NCBI RefSeq assembly: GCF_003003095.1
Contig: NZ_PVTT01000001.1
Location: 1,302,001-1,366,000 of the forward strand
DNA length: 64,000 nt
Direction: 5' to 3'
DNA from: Hasllibacter halocynthiae
GTDB taxonomy: Bacteria; Pseudomonadota; Alphaproteobacteria; Rhodobacterales; Rhodobacteraceae
Shown in pieces: positions 25,965-35,771 of this stretch. Each line of letters starts with the position of its first letter. Position 1 is the stretch's first letter. The notes beneath the pieces are model-generated. The model searched no databases and was not told the origin of the DNA. It saw only the letters and a list, made by a program, of their open reading frames with translations. The translations under genes and the position numbers were made by a program.

Positions 25965-26989
25965 AGCGGCGTCTCCTCGGGTGCGGGAAGGCCGGCGACC
26001 AGCTCAGCCCAGGGTTCGTGATGATCGACCTCTTCCTTCCTGACGCCGAAGGCCTCCACCGACAGGGCGGGGCCGCGCCCGGTAGGCTTCTCGACGGCCC
26101 AGACCTCGGCCACCTTGTCGGCGCGCAGGTGCAGGTTGTGGCGCGGTTCGAGGACATTGATCCATGGTCCCGTCGGCGCGACGCGGTCCAGCGGGCCGGT
26201 GTGGATCTCGATGCACCCGGCGTTCCCGACGAAGACCATGACGGGGAGCCTGGAACCGGCAAGACCTTCCAGCGCCGCGACGACGGCGCCCGGGCAGAGG
26301 CGGCGCGCGAAGGGCGGACCCGCGATCCGGTAGGCGCCCAAGCGGTTCAGCTTCATGCGGCGTACCAGTATAAGGAACTGGTGCGCGTCGGTCATCCGCC
26401 GCCATCCGTCCCGGAGGCGACCGGCCTTCGCCGGGTCGATCTTCGGACCCTCGGTCGGCACGCGCGGCGCGAAGTCCGGCAGGCCGCCCTCCGCGCAGAG
26501 GGCCTTCGACGCGGCGTCCCACACCCGGACGTCCGAGCCTTCGCGCAGGAAGACCTTGTGGACCGCATCCCCGGCCGCATCGAATATCTGAAGCGACCGG
26601 CGAAGGTCGTCCTCGCCGTCCTTCTCGACGGCCCAGGCATGGGCCCAATGCTTCGGGAAGACGCGCAGGTCGATCTCCGGCCCCAGGATCATCCCGGCGT
26701 GATCGCCGCCCTGCCAGCCCTCGTAGATGCCGACCTTCTCGATCACGCAATGCTCGTTCCGGGTCAGCGCCATGACCTCGCCGAGCCCCTGCACGACCGG
26801 CATCAGGCGATCCGGCGCCGCCGCGATCGGAACGCTCCGCCAGGGGCCATCCCCTTCGGCGTGGGCCGCGATCAAGGCCGCCTCCGGCAGCCCGATCCGC
26901 GCGGCCAGGTTCCGCTCTCTCGCCGGAGGCGCGGCCGCGGCGCGCTCGCGTATCTCCGCCATCCGGTCCGATGTTACCGTGCTCACCAT
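25961..26989 (-). CDS. hmuS: Hemin-degrading/heme-trafficking protein HmuS
   Basis: A 342-residue cytoplasmic protein with the two tandem HemS/ChuX repeats (about 35-165 and 205-340). The TRNEHCVIEKVGIYE segment and the second-repeat FVGNAGCIEIHTGP are family marks; His in TGP-linked strand and in the first repeat are likely heme contacts. HemS/HmuS proteins receive incoming heme and degrade it or pass it on. It lies between the receptor gene (7-bp overlap) and hmuT (ATGA). Confidence 0.92.
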   Translation of the reverse strand: MVSTVTSDRMAEIRERAAAAPPARERNLAARIGLPEAALIAAHAEGDGPWRSVPIAAAPDRLMPVVQGLGEVMALTRNEHCVIEKVGIYEGWQGGDHAGMILGPEIDLRVFPKHWAHAWAVEKDGEDDLRRSLQIFDAAGDAVHKVFLREGSDVRVWDAASKALCAEGGLPDFAPRVPTEGPKIDPAKAGRLRDGWRRMTDAHQFLILVRRMKLNRLGAYRIAGPPFARRLCPGAVVAALEGLAGSRLPVMVFVGNAGCIEIHTGPLDRVAPTGPWINVLEPRHNLHLRADKVAEVWAVEKPTGRGPALSVEAFGVRKEEVDHHEPWAELVAGLPAPEETPL

Positions 26990-29022
26990 GCGATTCCCCT
27001 CGTGATGGAGACCCGGACGTTCCGTCCCGGGCCGTCGTCGCCGGCCAGTGAGTTGCGGTAGTCGCGGTCGAAGACGTTATCGACGGCGGCGCGCAGCTCG
27101 AACCCCTCGAGGGCGCTCGACCGCGGCGTCCAGCCGACGAAGACGTCGTGGACGGCATAGCCGGAGAACTCGTCGGCGCCGTAGGAAATGTCGTCGACGA
27201 ACGTCCCCTCCCAGCCGTATTCGAGGCCGAGGTCAGGGTTCCTCCCGCCGATCGTCAGAGCGAGGCTCTCCGCCGGTATGGACCCCAGCCGCTCGCCCGT
27301 CGCGCGGTCCTCGCCGTCGACATAGGTGTAGGCGAGGCGGCCGAACACGCGCTCGGCCTCGTAGCCGGCCTCGATCTCGACGCCCTCGATCAGAGCCTCG
27401 CCGATGTTCCGGTACTGGGGCAGCCCGCCCCCTCGCTCCGCAATGGATCGCCGCTCGATCAGGTCCTCGATGTCGTACCGGAACGCCGTCGCCTTGGCCG
27501 AGATCTCGCCCGATCCGAGGGCGGCGGAGTAGGCCAGGCCGATCTCGATCGCATTGGATCGCTCGGGCGCCAGGGCGAGCGAGGGGCCCTCGGACTCGTC
27601 CTCCGGGCTCGTCGGATCGTCGGCGGAGGTGGAGAATAGCTCATCCAGGGTCGGCGCACGCTCGGTTCGGGAGATCGAGCCGAAAACGCTCCACGCCTCG
27701 TCGATCTTGTAGAGCATGGCGAGCTTCGGCGAGACCGAGGTCGTGCTGCGGTTCGCGCCGCCGGGCACAAGAGGTCCGGGCTCGAGCTCCGAACGGTCGA
27801 CGCGAATGCCCGGCACCAAGGTCAGGTCGCTGATTACGATCTCGGCTTGGGCAAAGGCGCCGAAACGCGTGTCGGTGCCCTCGGGATGGAAGCCCAGCGG
27901 ACCGAGCTCGGTGCTCGCCGTCCGTTCCTGCTGCGTAGCCTCGACGCCGACGGTCAGGAAGGTCTCTGCCCCGCCCAGATCGAAGCGCGCAGTGTTCTGC
28001 GCCCGCACGCCCGCAGTACGATAGCCGTACTCGCTGTCGGCAAAGAGGGGCGAGCCGAAGCCCCCGAAGGATGCGTCGTCCTGCTCGACCCGTGTGTCCG
28101 AGTAGAAGGCCGACAGCTCGTAGTCAAAAAGGTCGTCGCCGATCACCTCGTCTGCGAAAGTCAGCACGACCGTCGTGTCCCGGACGCTCCGGTCGATCGT
28201 CCCGAAGCCGAGCGTCCCGGTCTGGCTGTAGTCCGTGTCGTCGAGATCGCTGTCATAGGCCTGGACGCTAGCCGAGAGCGTGCGCCCCTCGCCGAGAGAG
28301 AACGTGTCCTTCAGAAGGCCCGAGAAACTGTCGAACTCCGATCCGCTGACCTCGTCGCCATCGCCGTCCTTGTAGTTGTTTGCGAGGCGGTAAGTCAGAG
28401 CCGCCAGGAACTCGGCGTCCTCGGAGGGGCGGCTCGCGTAGATCACGCTGCCGAACCCCCCCTCGCCGTTCGTCTGCCCGCCGAGGCGGAAGCGCAGCGC
28501 GCCCGTCTCTCCGCCCTCGAGGAAGTCGGAGGCGTCGCGCGTCTCGAACCGCACGACGCCCCCCAGCGCCCCTGCCCCGTAGAGGGTGGACGATGCCGGG
28601 CCGCGCAGCACCTCGACCCGTCGGAACAGCTCGGGGTCCGAGAAGAAGGAGCCGACGCGATACTGCTCGTAGAACTTCGGCACGCCGTCGACGCTTACGA
28701 TGATCCGCGATTCGTCCGCGGCGACCAGCTCGCCGATGCCACGGATGTTGAAGCTGATCCCGGCCGGCCGCTCCGACCCGATGGGCTGGATGCCCGGCAC
28801 GTCGTCGAAGAGGTCGGCCGCCGTCGTCGGCACCGCGCGATCGATATCCTCCTCGTCCACCACCGTGATGGCTTGCGGCGTGTCGATGACGACCCTGGGA
28901 AAGCCGAAGAAGCCGAGGACGATGTCGTCGAGGCGCACGGGCTGCTGCTGGGCCGCCGCCGGCGACACCACGGCTGCGAGAAGCGTCACGAAAGAGCCGC
29001 GCCGCCAAACGGAATGCGTCAT
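26983..29022 (-). CDS. hmuR: TonB-dependent heme receptor
   Basis: A 679-residue outer-membrane receptor. A signal peptide (about 1-25) is followed by the plug domain (TPQAITVVDEEDIDRAVPTTAADLFDDVPGI, RRVEVLRGPASSTLYGAGALGGVV) and a 22-strand type barrel ending in aromatic ITRGIAW. FRAP-like heme motif is not exact; IGSISRTERAPTLDELF matches the receptor's TRAP-like segment, and NPxL is replaced. ATG at 29022 has a GGAAGG ribosome site; an ATG ten codons earlier is possible. First gene of the hmuRSTUV operon. Confidence 0.92.
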   Translation of the reverse strand: MTHSVWRRGSFVTLLAAVVSPAAAQQQPVRLDDIVLGFFGFPRVVIDTPQAITVVDEEDIDRAVPTTAADLFDDVPGIQPIGSERPAGISFNIRGIGELVAADESRIIVSVDGVPKFYEQYRVGSFFSDPELFRRVEVLRGPASSTLYGAGALGGVVRFETRDASDFLEGGETGALRFRLGGQTNGEGGFGSVIYASRPSEDAEFLAALTYRLANNYKDGDGDEVSGSEFDSFSGLLKDTFSLGEGRTLSASVQAYDSDLDDTDYSQTGTLGFGTIDRSVRDTTVVLTFADEVIGDDLFDYELSAFYSDTRVEQDDASFGGFGSPLFADSEYGYRTAGVRAQNTARFDLGGAETFLTVGVEATQQERTASTELGPLGFHPEGTDTRFGAFAQAEIVISDLTLVPGIRVDRSELEPGPLVPGGANRSTTSVSPKLAMLYKIDEAWSVFGSISRTERAPTLDELFSTSADDPTSPEDESEGPSLALAPERSNAIEIGLAYSAALGSGEISAKATAFRYDIEDLIERRSIAERGGGLPQYRNIGEALIEGVEIEAGYEAERVFGRLAYTYVDGEDRATGERLGSIPAESLALTIGGRNPDLGLEYGWEGTFVDDISYGADEFSGYAVHDVFVGWTPRSSALEGFELRAAVDNVFDRDYRNSLAGDDGPGRNVRVSITRGIAW

Positions 29023-29407
29023 CGGACCATCCTTCCGAAGTACGTTCTGCATGGATGGCTGGCGAAAGCTGGCTCGGCCGCGCGAGGACGACCTCCGCCC
29101 TCTCCTGTCTATATCCGACTATAGAAGTCAAGAATGATCGGAGGGCGTCCGGACGCGGTGCCTCCTCATCGGGAAGAGGCTCGGTCGACGCATCGGTCCA
29201 CTTCGGGCAGGTCTTCCAGGTCCTATCCGTGTTCGGCGGGGAGAGGATGCATGCCTGCTACGGCGGCGTCCCTCCCCCTAGGACTTCCAGCAGAACTCCT
29301 ACCGATGGTTCTGCGATCGTCGCTCATGCGGGAGACGGTGAGCGATGAGATGTCGGCGGCGTCGGCACCGCTGCTGCCTGAGGGCGGACACCGACGCTGG
29401 CGGATCC
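29023..29407 (-). promoter_or_regulatory. hmuR upstream region with palindrome
   Basis: No convincing gene in these 385 bp. At 29109-29124 the palindrome CTATA-N6-TATAG lies about 90 bp before the hmuR start; read on the minus strand it overlaps TTGACT (29126-29131), a possible -35 box. It could bind an iron or heme regulator (Irr, RirA or Fur type), but the exact sequence matches none I can name with certainty. The remaining bases show nothing. Confidence 0.45.
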
Positions 29408-29484
29408 TGGCGACCCCGGCAGGATTCGAACCTGCGACCTGCCGCTTAGGAGGCGGCTGCTCTATCCTGCTGAGCTACGGGGCC
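29408..29484 (-). tRNA. tRNA-Arg (anticodon CCT)
   Basis: A 77-nt tRNA with encoded CCA. Acceptor GGCCCCG/CGGGGTC pairs with one G-T wobble; the anticodon arm GCCGC-CTCCTAA-GCGGC gives anticodon CCT reading AGG; the T arm GCAGG/CCTGC encloses TTCGAAT. It lies between the heme operon and the divergent LacI gene. No integrase is next to it. Confidence 0.97.
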
Positions 29485-29570
29485 TTCGCCCGCCCCTCTG
29501 GCCCGAGGAGGCGCGCCGATCAAGGGCCGCCCCCCTCGCCCGCCGCCACGGCGCGGCTTAAGACGGGGTT

Positions 29571-30614
29571 ATGACGGACCATTCGATCCCGCCCCGGCGC
29601 CCGCTCACGCTCCGCGACGTCAGCGAGGCGGCGAGCGTCAGCGAGATGACCGTATCGCGCGTCCTGCGCGGCCGGGGCGACGTGGCTTCCGCAACCCGCG
29701 AGCGGGTGCTCGCGGCCGCCAAACGACTTGGCTACGTGCCGAACCGGATTGCGGGGGGACTCGCCTCCAACCAGGTGAACCTCGTCGCGGTCGTCATCCC
29801 CAGCCTTCGGAACATGGTCTTTCCCGACGTCCTCTCGGGTATCCAGGAAGGGCTGGCCGACACGCCGCTCCAGCCGGTCGTGGGCGTCACGGACTACCGC
29901 CCGGAGCGCGAGGAGGAGGTCCTCTTCGAGATGCTCTCCTGGCGGCCCACGGGCGTCATCGTCGCGGGGCTGGAGCACACGGCGGCGGCGCGCGCGATGC
30001 TGCGCGCCGCGGGGGTCCCGGTCGTGGAGGTCATGGACGCGGACGGCGAGCCCATCGACGCGATGGTGGGCCTGTCGCATCGGCGCGCGGGACGGCTGAC
30101 GGCCGAGGCCATCGTCGAGCGGGGCCATAGCCGCATCGCCTTCGCGGGAACGAAGATGCCCCTCGACCACCGTGCGCGGAAGAGGTTCGAAGGCTTCACC
30201 GAGACGCTGGCCCGCCACGGCTTGGAGATCGCGGATCAGGAGTTCTACGAAGGCGGAAGCGCGCTCGCCAAGGGCCGCGAGATGACCGAGGCGCTGCTGT
30301 CCCGGACACCGGATCTCGACATGATCTACTACTCCAACGACATGATCGGCGCCGGCGGGCTTCTCTGGTGCCTGGAGCAGGGGATGGATGTCGGCCGGCA
30401 GATCGGCCTTGCGGGATTCAACGGTGTCGACCTCCTGGACGGGTTGCCGCGGCGCCTCGCGACGATGGACGCCGGCCGGACCGAGATCGGCCGCCGTGCC
30501 GCCGCGCTGGTCCTCGAACGCCGCGCCGGCGTCCCGACGGAGGATCGCGTCGTCCTCGAGCCGGCATTCAGGCCCGGCGACACGCTGCGGCCGCGGGAGC
30601 GCAGCCCGCAATAG
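29571..30614 (+). CDS. LacI-family transcriptional regulator
   Basis: A 347-residue repressor-type regulator. The N-terminal helix-turn-helix and hinge are clear (TLRDVSEAASVSEMTVSRVLRGRGDVASATRERVLAAAKRLGYVPN), followed by a periplasmic-binding-protein-like ligand domain (VAVVIPSLRNMVFPDVLSGIQEGL). The sequence resembles the GntR/IdnR (gluconate) branch of LacI regulators. It is convergent with the levansucrase gene 63 bp away. Sugar or sugar-acid ligand is likely; direct control of the levansucrase is only a guess. Confidence 0.92.
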   Translation: MTDHSIPPRRPLTLRDVSEAASVSEMTVSRVLRGRGDVASATRERVLAAAKRLGYVPNRIAGGLASNQVNLVAVVIPSLRNMVFPDVLSGIQEGLADTPLQPVVGVTDYRPEREEEVLFEMLSWRPTGVIVAGLEHTAAARAMLRAAGVPVVEVMDADGEPIDAMVGLSHRRAGRLTAEAIVERGHSRIAFAGTKMPLDHRARKRFEGFTETLARHGLEIADQEFYEGGSALAKGREMTEALLSRTPDLDMIYYSNDMIGAGGLLWCLEQGMDVGRQIGLAGFNGVDLLDGLPRRLATMDAGRTEIGRRAAALVLERRAGVPTEDRVVLEPAFRPGDTLRPRERSPQ

Positions 30615-30677
30615 CCGTCCACCCCAGGATGCGGTCCGCGCCGTCGGGCGATGCTTTATCGCAGGTCGCAGACCGGA

Positions 30678-32027
30678 TCACCGAGGAACCTCACGCACGA
30701 GGAGGGGATCCACTTCCTGCCGCTGACCTGCGACCCAAGCTTCGTCCCCATCCAGACTGATGGCGAACTTTGGTGCCGGCGAACCCATCCAATCGGCCTC
30801 CGAGCGGGGGAAACGCACGTAGAGGCCGGGAACCTCGTTTAGATAGCTCGTCACCTCCAGGGAGGGCAGGACGAGGTAGGAGTAGGACTGCAGCGGCGCC
30901 GCCTCCGGGTTGCCTGCGACCAGCCCGTGGCCGTTGAGCGGCAGCCAAGGCCCCTCCAGCGCGCCCGAGGCCGCCCGGAACCCGAAGAGACCCTCGGCAG
31001 GCTTGTCGGCGGCGTCGGGCAGGAGGAACCCATGCGACGAGAAGAAGAGGTAGAGGCCGTCCTCCCCCCGGCGCACCAGATGCGGCCGCTCCAGCTGCGC
31101 CGACACGCCGTCGGAGGCGAGGATCGGCTCGCGCAGCTCCCACTCGCCATCGATCCCGTCGACCGCGCAGCCCAGGCCCACGACGCCGTTGGCCGGCCCG
31201 CTCAGGTAGTTCGTGTTGGCGGTGAAGAGGGCGCAGTCGCGCCCGTCCTCGCCCTCGTGCCGGAAGTACCAGGGATCGCGCATGCCGTAGACGACGTCGT
31301 CCGCGGGATACTGCTCCTCCGTCATGTAGACCCCGCCTTCCGCCTCGAGGATCACACGATGCTCGCTCATGGCCGCGAACTCGAGGCCGTCCTCGCCGCT
31401 CTCCACGCTCGCGGAAGCGAGTGCGACGCGCTGCACCGTGGAAGGACGGCCGAAGCCCGGATGTCTGGGCGAGTGGGAGACGACGTCGTCCGGCGTCTCT
31501 CCACGCAGTTCGCCGACGGCGGCGTAGAAGAAGTGGATGCGCCCGGTCTCCTCGTCGTAGACGGTCGAGCCGGCCCATTGCCGAGAGCCGAGCGCCGTTC
31601 CCTCCGGAAACACGAGGCCGCCGTACCGCCAGTCCTCGCCTGCCGCGCGGGTCCAGTAGCGCCATTGCGAGCGGGTGGAGAATTCGGTCTCGAACAGCCC
31701 CCGCTCCGCCGAGAGGGCGATCAGGATCACGCGCCCGTCGATCATGGCGATCGATCCGTCACGATGCCGCACCGGCCAAGCGTCCCAGAGGAGGAACTCG
31801 TCGGAAAACATCTCCTCCGGCGCGGTGAAGAGGGGCAGTGTCAACTCCGGCCGCGTATCCATGCTCAGCGCCGCCTCCATCGTCCAAAGGTCGATCACGT
31901 CCCCCTGAAAGCTGAACAGATCGGCGGGCCGTGTTTCCGCGCCGCCCGCGTCCTGCGCCAGGGTGGGTGATGCTGCCGTGAAGGCCATCGTCATCGCAAG
32001 TGTCTGGAGACGGAAGGGGAGGGTCAT
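30678..32027 (-). CDS. Levansucrase/inulosucrase, GH68
   Basis: A 449-residue secreted fructosyltransferase that splits sucrose and transfers fructose to water or a growing fructan. The signal peptide (about 1-25, SPTLAQ) is followed by the five-bladed propeller domain. Catalytic triad by alignment of motifs: nucleophile Asp82 in WDAWP, transition-state Asp251 in RDPW and acid/base Glu313 in ERPH. RQWAGST is also typical. The Asp-to-Glu spacing is about 20-30 residues shorter than in known enzymes, so a loop is missing. AGAAAGGAT precedes the ATG. Confidence 0.88.
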   Translation of the reverse strand: MTLPFRLQTLAMTMAFTAASPTLAQDAGGAETRPADLFSFQGDVIDLWTMEAALSMDTRPELTLPLFTAPEEMFSDEFLLWDAWPVRHRDGSIAMIDGRVILIALSAERGLFETEFSTRSQWRYWTRAAGEDWRYGGLVFPEGTALGSRQWAGSTVYDEETGRIHFFYAAVGELRGETPDDVVSHSPRHPGFGRPSTVQRVALASASVESGEDGLEFAAMSEHRVILEAEGGVYMTEEQYPADDVVYGMRDPWYFRHEGEDGRDCALFTANTNYLSGPANGVVGLGCAVDGIDGEWELREPILASDGVSAQLERPHLVRRGEDGLYLFFSSHGFLLPDAADKPAEGLFGFRAASGALEGPWLPLNGHGLVAGNPEAAPLQSYSYLVLPSLEVTSYLNEVPGLYVRFPRSEADWMGSPAPKFAISLDGDEAWVAGQRQEVDPLLVREVPR

Positions 32028-32462
32028 CGCGATATCCTTTCTCTGCAGGTCGCGGCCTGCCGGGACGGGCGTCGCCCGGTCCCTCCATCCTGCCGTCCTC
32101 GGGCGCTTCGCGGCCGCGGCTTGGTGATCGACCCTAGCCGAGGAGAGACGTGCCGGGCGAACTCGTAGATAGCGTAACCTAGAGTGCGGAAGCCGGGTGT
32201 CAGCAGGGCCGGGAGATCGGGTTCGCCGCTCCCGACGCCGAACGACGTCTGGATCCGGAAAGCGCCGGCGGCCGCCGTCCTCGTGAGGACGGGACCCTCG
32301 TGCCCTTCCCGCCCCCGACGGGGCACGGCCCGAAGCGGCCGATGGGGGGTGCGGATCGATCCCGCCACCGCTCCGCCGCAGCTTCTGCCACGTCGTGACG
32401 GAGCCCTCTGCGGCACCCCGATGCCCTCGGGGGTCAGGCAGCGGGCGTTTCCGAGCGCGCCC
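32028..32462. other. Intergenic region upstream of the levansucrase gene
   Basis: These 435 bp lie between two minus-strand genes and should hold the levansucrase promoter and the sdaA transcript end. I see a ribosome site for the levansucrase gene at its low-coordinate end but no convincing gene, RNA or clear palindromic operator. Some short GC-rich inverted repeats occur, as expected by chance at this composition. Confidence 0.4.
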
Positions 32463-33860
32463 TCAGCACTCGGGCAGGTTGACGGCGATGCCGGCTCGAG
32501 AGGTCTCCTTGTAGCGGTCATCCATGTCGCGGCCGGTCTGGCGCATCACCTCGATGCAGTTGTCGAGCGGCATGAAGTGCGTGCCGTCGCCCCTGAGCGC
32601 GAGCGCAGCTGCCGAGACCGCCTTGATCGCACCAAGGGCGTTGCGCTCGATGCAGGGAACCTGGACAAGCCCCGCGGCGGGGTCGCATGTCATGCCGAGG
32701 TGATGCTCCAGCGCGATCTCGGCGGCGTTCTCGATCTGGGCGTTCGTTCCGCCCAAGGCCGCGCAGAGCCCGGCGGCCGCCATGGCCGAGGCCGACCCCA
32801 CCTCGCCCTGGCAGCCCACCTCCGCCCCCGAGATGGAGGCGTTGTGCTTGATGATCCCGCCGATCGCGGCGGCCGTCAGCATGAAGTCGCGCCGCCGGTC
32901 CGCCCCCTCGACGCCGCACTGCTCTCGCAGGTAGCGCAGGACGGCCGGGACCGTGCCCGCCGCGCCGTTGGTGGGGGCAGTCACGACCCGCCCCCCGGCG
33001 GCGTTCTCCTCGTTCACGGCCATGGCCCAGACCGACAGCCACTCGTTGCCCGCATGCGGCAGAGGGCGGTTGCTGCCCCGTTCGGCACGAAGGCGGTCGT
33101 GGATGTCCTTGGCCCGGCGGCGGACATTCAGGCCGCCGGGCAGCACGCCCGTGCGAGAGAGGCCCGCGTCGATGCAGGCCTCCATCGCGTCGGCTAGGGC
33201 GTGGGTGCGCGCGTCGATGTCGGCCACTCCCGCCGCCAGTTCGTTCGCGCGTTTCATGGAGGCGACGGACAGGCCCGACGCCTCGCCCATCCGTAGCATC
33301 TCCCCGGCGGTGCCGAACGGATAGGGGTAGCCGCGCGCGGACTTCTCGGCGCCGAGGTCGCCGCCACCGGCCAGCTCGGCCTCCGTCGCGACGAAGCCGC
33401 CGCCGACGGAGAAATAGGGCATCGCCAGCCGCGCGTTGCCGCGCGCGTCCTCCGCCCGGAAGGTCAGGGCGTTGGGGTGCTGCGGCAGGGGCGGGCCGTA
33501 GTCGAAGACGATGTCCGCACCGGGATCGAAACGCAGGAGCGGCAGTCCCGCGGGGCGCAGCTCCTTCGTCTCGCGAAGGGCGGCGACGGCCCCGTCCGCA
33601 GCCTCGGGGTCGAGCGTCTCGGGCACGTATCCCAAAAGGCCGAGGACCACCGCGCGGTCGGTCGCGTGGCCCTTGCCAGTGAAGGCGAGGCTACCATGGA
33701 GCGTCACCGACAGCCGTACGGGCGCCCCCGATCCGGGGATCGGGTCGGCCCCGCCGCGCAGCGCCTCGAGAAAGCGCGCCGCGGCCACCATCGGCCCCAT
33801 CGTGTGGGACGAGGAAGGGCCGACGCCCAGCTTGAAGACCTCGAGAAGTGAGATGAACAT
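32463..33860 (-). CDS. sdaA: L-serine dehydratase
   Basis: A 465-residue single-chain iron-sulfur L-serine ammonia-lyase giving pyruvate and ammonia. The N-terminus SLLEVFKLGVGPSSSHTMGPM is diagnostic. Cys residues in GCQGEVGSASAMAAAGLCAALGG and MTCDPAAGLVQVPCIERN supply the 4Fe-4S cluster. The ATG at 33860 sits right before the conserved N-terminus; an ATG 13 codons earlier overlaps glyA. As the last gene of the sarcosine oxidase run it would turn the serine made by GlyA into pyruvate. Confidence 0.95.
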   Translation of the reverse strand: MFISLLEVFKLGVGPSSSHTMGPMVAAARFLEALRGGADPIPGSGAPVRLSVTLHGSLAFTGKGHATDRAVVLGLLGYVPETLDPEAADGAVAALRETKELRPAGLPLLRFDPGADIVFDYGPPLPQHPNALTFRAEDARGNARLAMPYFSVGGGFVATEAELAGGGDLGAEKSARGYPYPFGTAGEMLRMGEASGLSVASMKRANELAAGVADIDARTHALADAMEACIDAGLSRTGVLPGGLNVRRRAKDIHDRLRAERGSNRPLPHAGNEWLSVWAMAVNEENAAGGRVVTAPTNGAAGTVPAVLRYLREQCGVEGADRRRDFMLTAAAIGGIIKHNASISGAEVGCQGEVGSASAMAAAGLCAALGGTNAQIENAAEIALEHHLGMTCDPAAGLVQVPCIERNALGAIKAVSAAALALRGDGTHFMPLDNCIEVMRQTGRDMDDRYKETSRAGIAVNLPEC

Positions 33861-33873
33861 CGCGGATGACGGC

Positions 33874-35136
33874 TCAGCCGTAGATCGGGTGGTTCTCACA
33901 GAGGCGGCCGGCCTCCGCGCGCACCGCGGCCTCGACCTCCGCGTCGCCCTCCTCGTTCGCGGACAGGGCGCGGACCACGCGAAGCACCATCTCGCCCACG
34001 GCGCGGAAGTCGTCCTCGTCGAAGCCGCGGGTCGTGCCGGCCGAGGTCCCGAGGCGGATGCCGGAGGTGACGAAGGGCTTCTCCGGGTCGAATGGAATCG
34101 CGTTCTTGTTGCAGGTCAGGCCGGCCCGCTCCAGCGCGGCTTCGGCCACCTTTCCGGTTACGCCCATGGGGCGCAGGTCGACCAGCACCATGTGGCAGTC
34201 TGTGCCGCCGGACACCACGCCGAGGCCGCCGGCGATCAGCGTCTTGGACAAAGCGCGCGCGTTGGCCAGGACCTGCCGCGCATACGTCTTGAACGACGGA
34301 TCGAGCGCCTCGCCGAAGGCGACGGCCTTGGCCGCGATTACGTGCATCAGGGGGCCGCCTTGGTTGCCCGGGAAGACGGCCGAGTTGAACTTCTTGGCGA
34401 GGTCCGCGTCGTTCGTCAGGATGATGCCGCCGCGCGGCCCCCGCAGCGTCTTGTGGGTGGTCGAGGTCACGACATGAGCGTGCGGCATCGGATCGGGGTA
34501 TTCGCCCGCCGCAATCAGACCCGCGTAATGCGCCATGTCCACCATCAGGATGGCCCCTACCTCGTCGGCGATGGCGCGGAAGGCGGCGAAGTCGATGGGC
34601 CGTGGATAGGCCGAGGCCCCGGCGATGATCAACTTGGGCCGCTCCGCCAGCGCGATCTGGCGCACCTTGTCCATGTCTATGAGATGGCTGTCTTCCTCGA
34701 CCTCGTAGGAGACGACGTCGAACCATTTGCCCGACATCGTCACCGGCGAGCCGTGGGTCAGGTGCCCGCCATGGGCCAGCGACATGCCCATGATCTTGTC
34801 GCCCGGCTTCAGGAGCGCGAGGAACACCGCTTGGTTGGCCTGCGCGCCCGAATGGGGCTGCACGTTGACGTACCCCGCGCCGAACAGCTGCTTGAGCCGA
34901 TCGCGGGCGATCTCCTCCACGGTGTCGACATGCTCGCAGCCGCCATAGTAGCGGCGGCCCGGATAACCCTCGGCATACTTGTTGGTCAGGATCGAGCCCT
35001 GGGCCGCAAGCACGTCGCGGCTGACGATGTTCTCCGATGCGATCAACTCGATCTGGTGCTGCTGGCGATCCATCTCGCTGGCGACGGCCTCGGCGATGGC
35101 AGCGTCGGTAATCGTGGCGGTCGTGGCGTCGAGCAT
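33874..35136 (-). CDS. glyA: Serine hydroxymethyltransferase
   Basis: A 420-residue PLP enzyme interconverting serine and glycine with tetrahydrofolate. Seen: [40 protein letters not shown], the PLP lysine motif [14 protein letters not shown] and a C-terminal [14 protein letters not shown]. Placed between soxG and sdaA, it would condense the glycine and methylene-THF released by sarcosine oxidase into serine. A strong GGAAAGGA ribosome site supports the ATG at 35136. A second, housekeeping glyA may exist elsewhere. Confidence 0.97.
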   Translation of the reverse strand: MLDATTATITDAAIAEAVASEMDRQQHQIELIASENIVSRDVLAAQGSILTNKYAEGYPGRRYYGGCEHVDTVEEIARDRLKQLFGAGYVNVQPHSGAQANQAVFLALLKPGDKIMGMSLAHGGHLTHGSPVTMSGKWFDVVSYEVEEDSHLIDMDKVRQIALAERPKLIIAGASAYPRPIDFAAFRAIADEVGAILMVDMAHYAGLIAAGEYPDPMPHAHVVTSTTHKTLRGPRGGIILTNDADLAKKFNSAVFPGNQGGPLMHVIAAKAVAFGEALDPSFKTYARQVLANARALSKTLIAGGLGVVSGGTDCHMVLVDLRPMGVTGKVAEAALERAGLTCNKNAIPFDPEKPFVTSGIRLGTSAGTTRGFDEDDFRAVGEMVLRVVRALSANEEGDAEVEAAVRAEAGRLCENHPIYG

Positions 35137-35218
35137 GGCGTCGTCCTTTCCTGCATGGCGCCCGTGGGCGCGCGTGCCGGGGAGCGCCCCGACATCGGTT
35201 TCGGTCATTGGGGCGGGA

Positions 35219-35758
35219 CTAGAGCCCTGCCGCGATCTCTGCGCGGCCGATCTCCAGCAGGTCGCGCACGAAGGGCGCGAAGGAGCGCCAGACATCCATG
35301 CGGAACGTATCCTCGGCATCGCGCCACAGGATCACGGTCGCGCCGTCGAAAACGGTGCGAACCGCCCGCCCCGGCGCGAGGCGCGCGAGGTCGCGGGGAC
35401 AGCCGATCGTCATCAACGTCAGCGCCTCCGGCCCCGTCACGCGCACCGTGACCTCGCGGTCCGAGACGTCGACGAGGCTGTGGGGCGTGCGATCGTAGAG
35501 ATCGGCGAAGGCCCGGGCGATGGCCCCGCCCGCTTCCGCCGGCGCGGTAATGAGCCATTCGTCGGGGCCGAGGCAGAGTGCGGTGCGCTCCTCCGCGCCC
35601 CGCGCGACGTCGCCGACCCGCACCGGCAGGTCCAGCCCGAGCGTCTCGGAGGCGGCGGCACGTCCGTCCGCACCCACCCGCAGCGAGAAGCGCGCGTCGG
35701 GGGCCAGATCCTCGATCGTGACGGTGGCGTCGGGCATCCGCGTGTCGTGCATGGTCAT
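35219..35758 (-). CDS. soxG: Sarcosine oxidase gamma subunit
   Basis: A 179-residue small subunit of heterotetrameric sarcosine oxidase. Marks include [29 protein letters not shown] and the C-terminal [17 protein letters not shown], all usual for SoxG. The subunit is related to the GcvT fold and helps hold the complex; it has no cofactor of its own. It starts 13 bp after soxA on the same strand. Confidence 0.92.
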   Translation of the reverse strand: MTMHDTRMPDATVTIEDLAPDARFSLRVGADGRAAASETLGLDLPVRVGDVARGAEERTALCLGPDEWLITAPAEAGGAIARAFADLYDRTPHSLVDVSDREVTVRVTGPEALTLMTIGCPRDLARLAPGRAVRTVFDGATVILWRDAEDTFRMDVWRSFAPFVRDLLEIGRAEIAAGL

Positions 35759-35771
35759 GGTCCTGCCCTCC

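Noticed and set aside
28700-29137. Short plus-strand frames across the hmuR leader
   Set aside because: No family resemblance or ribosome site; they overlap the receptor's signal peptide region.
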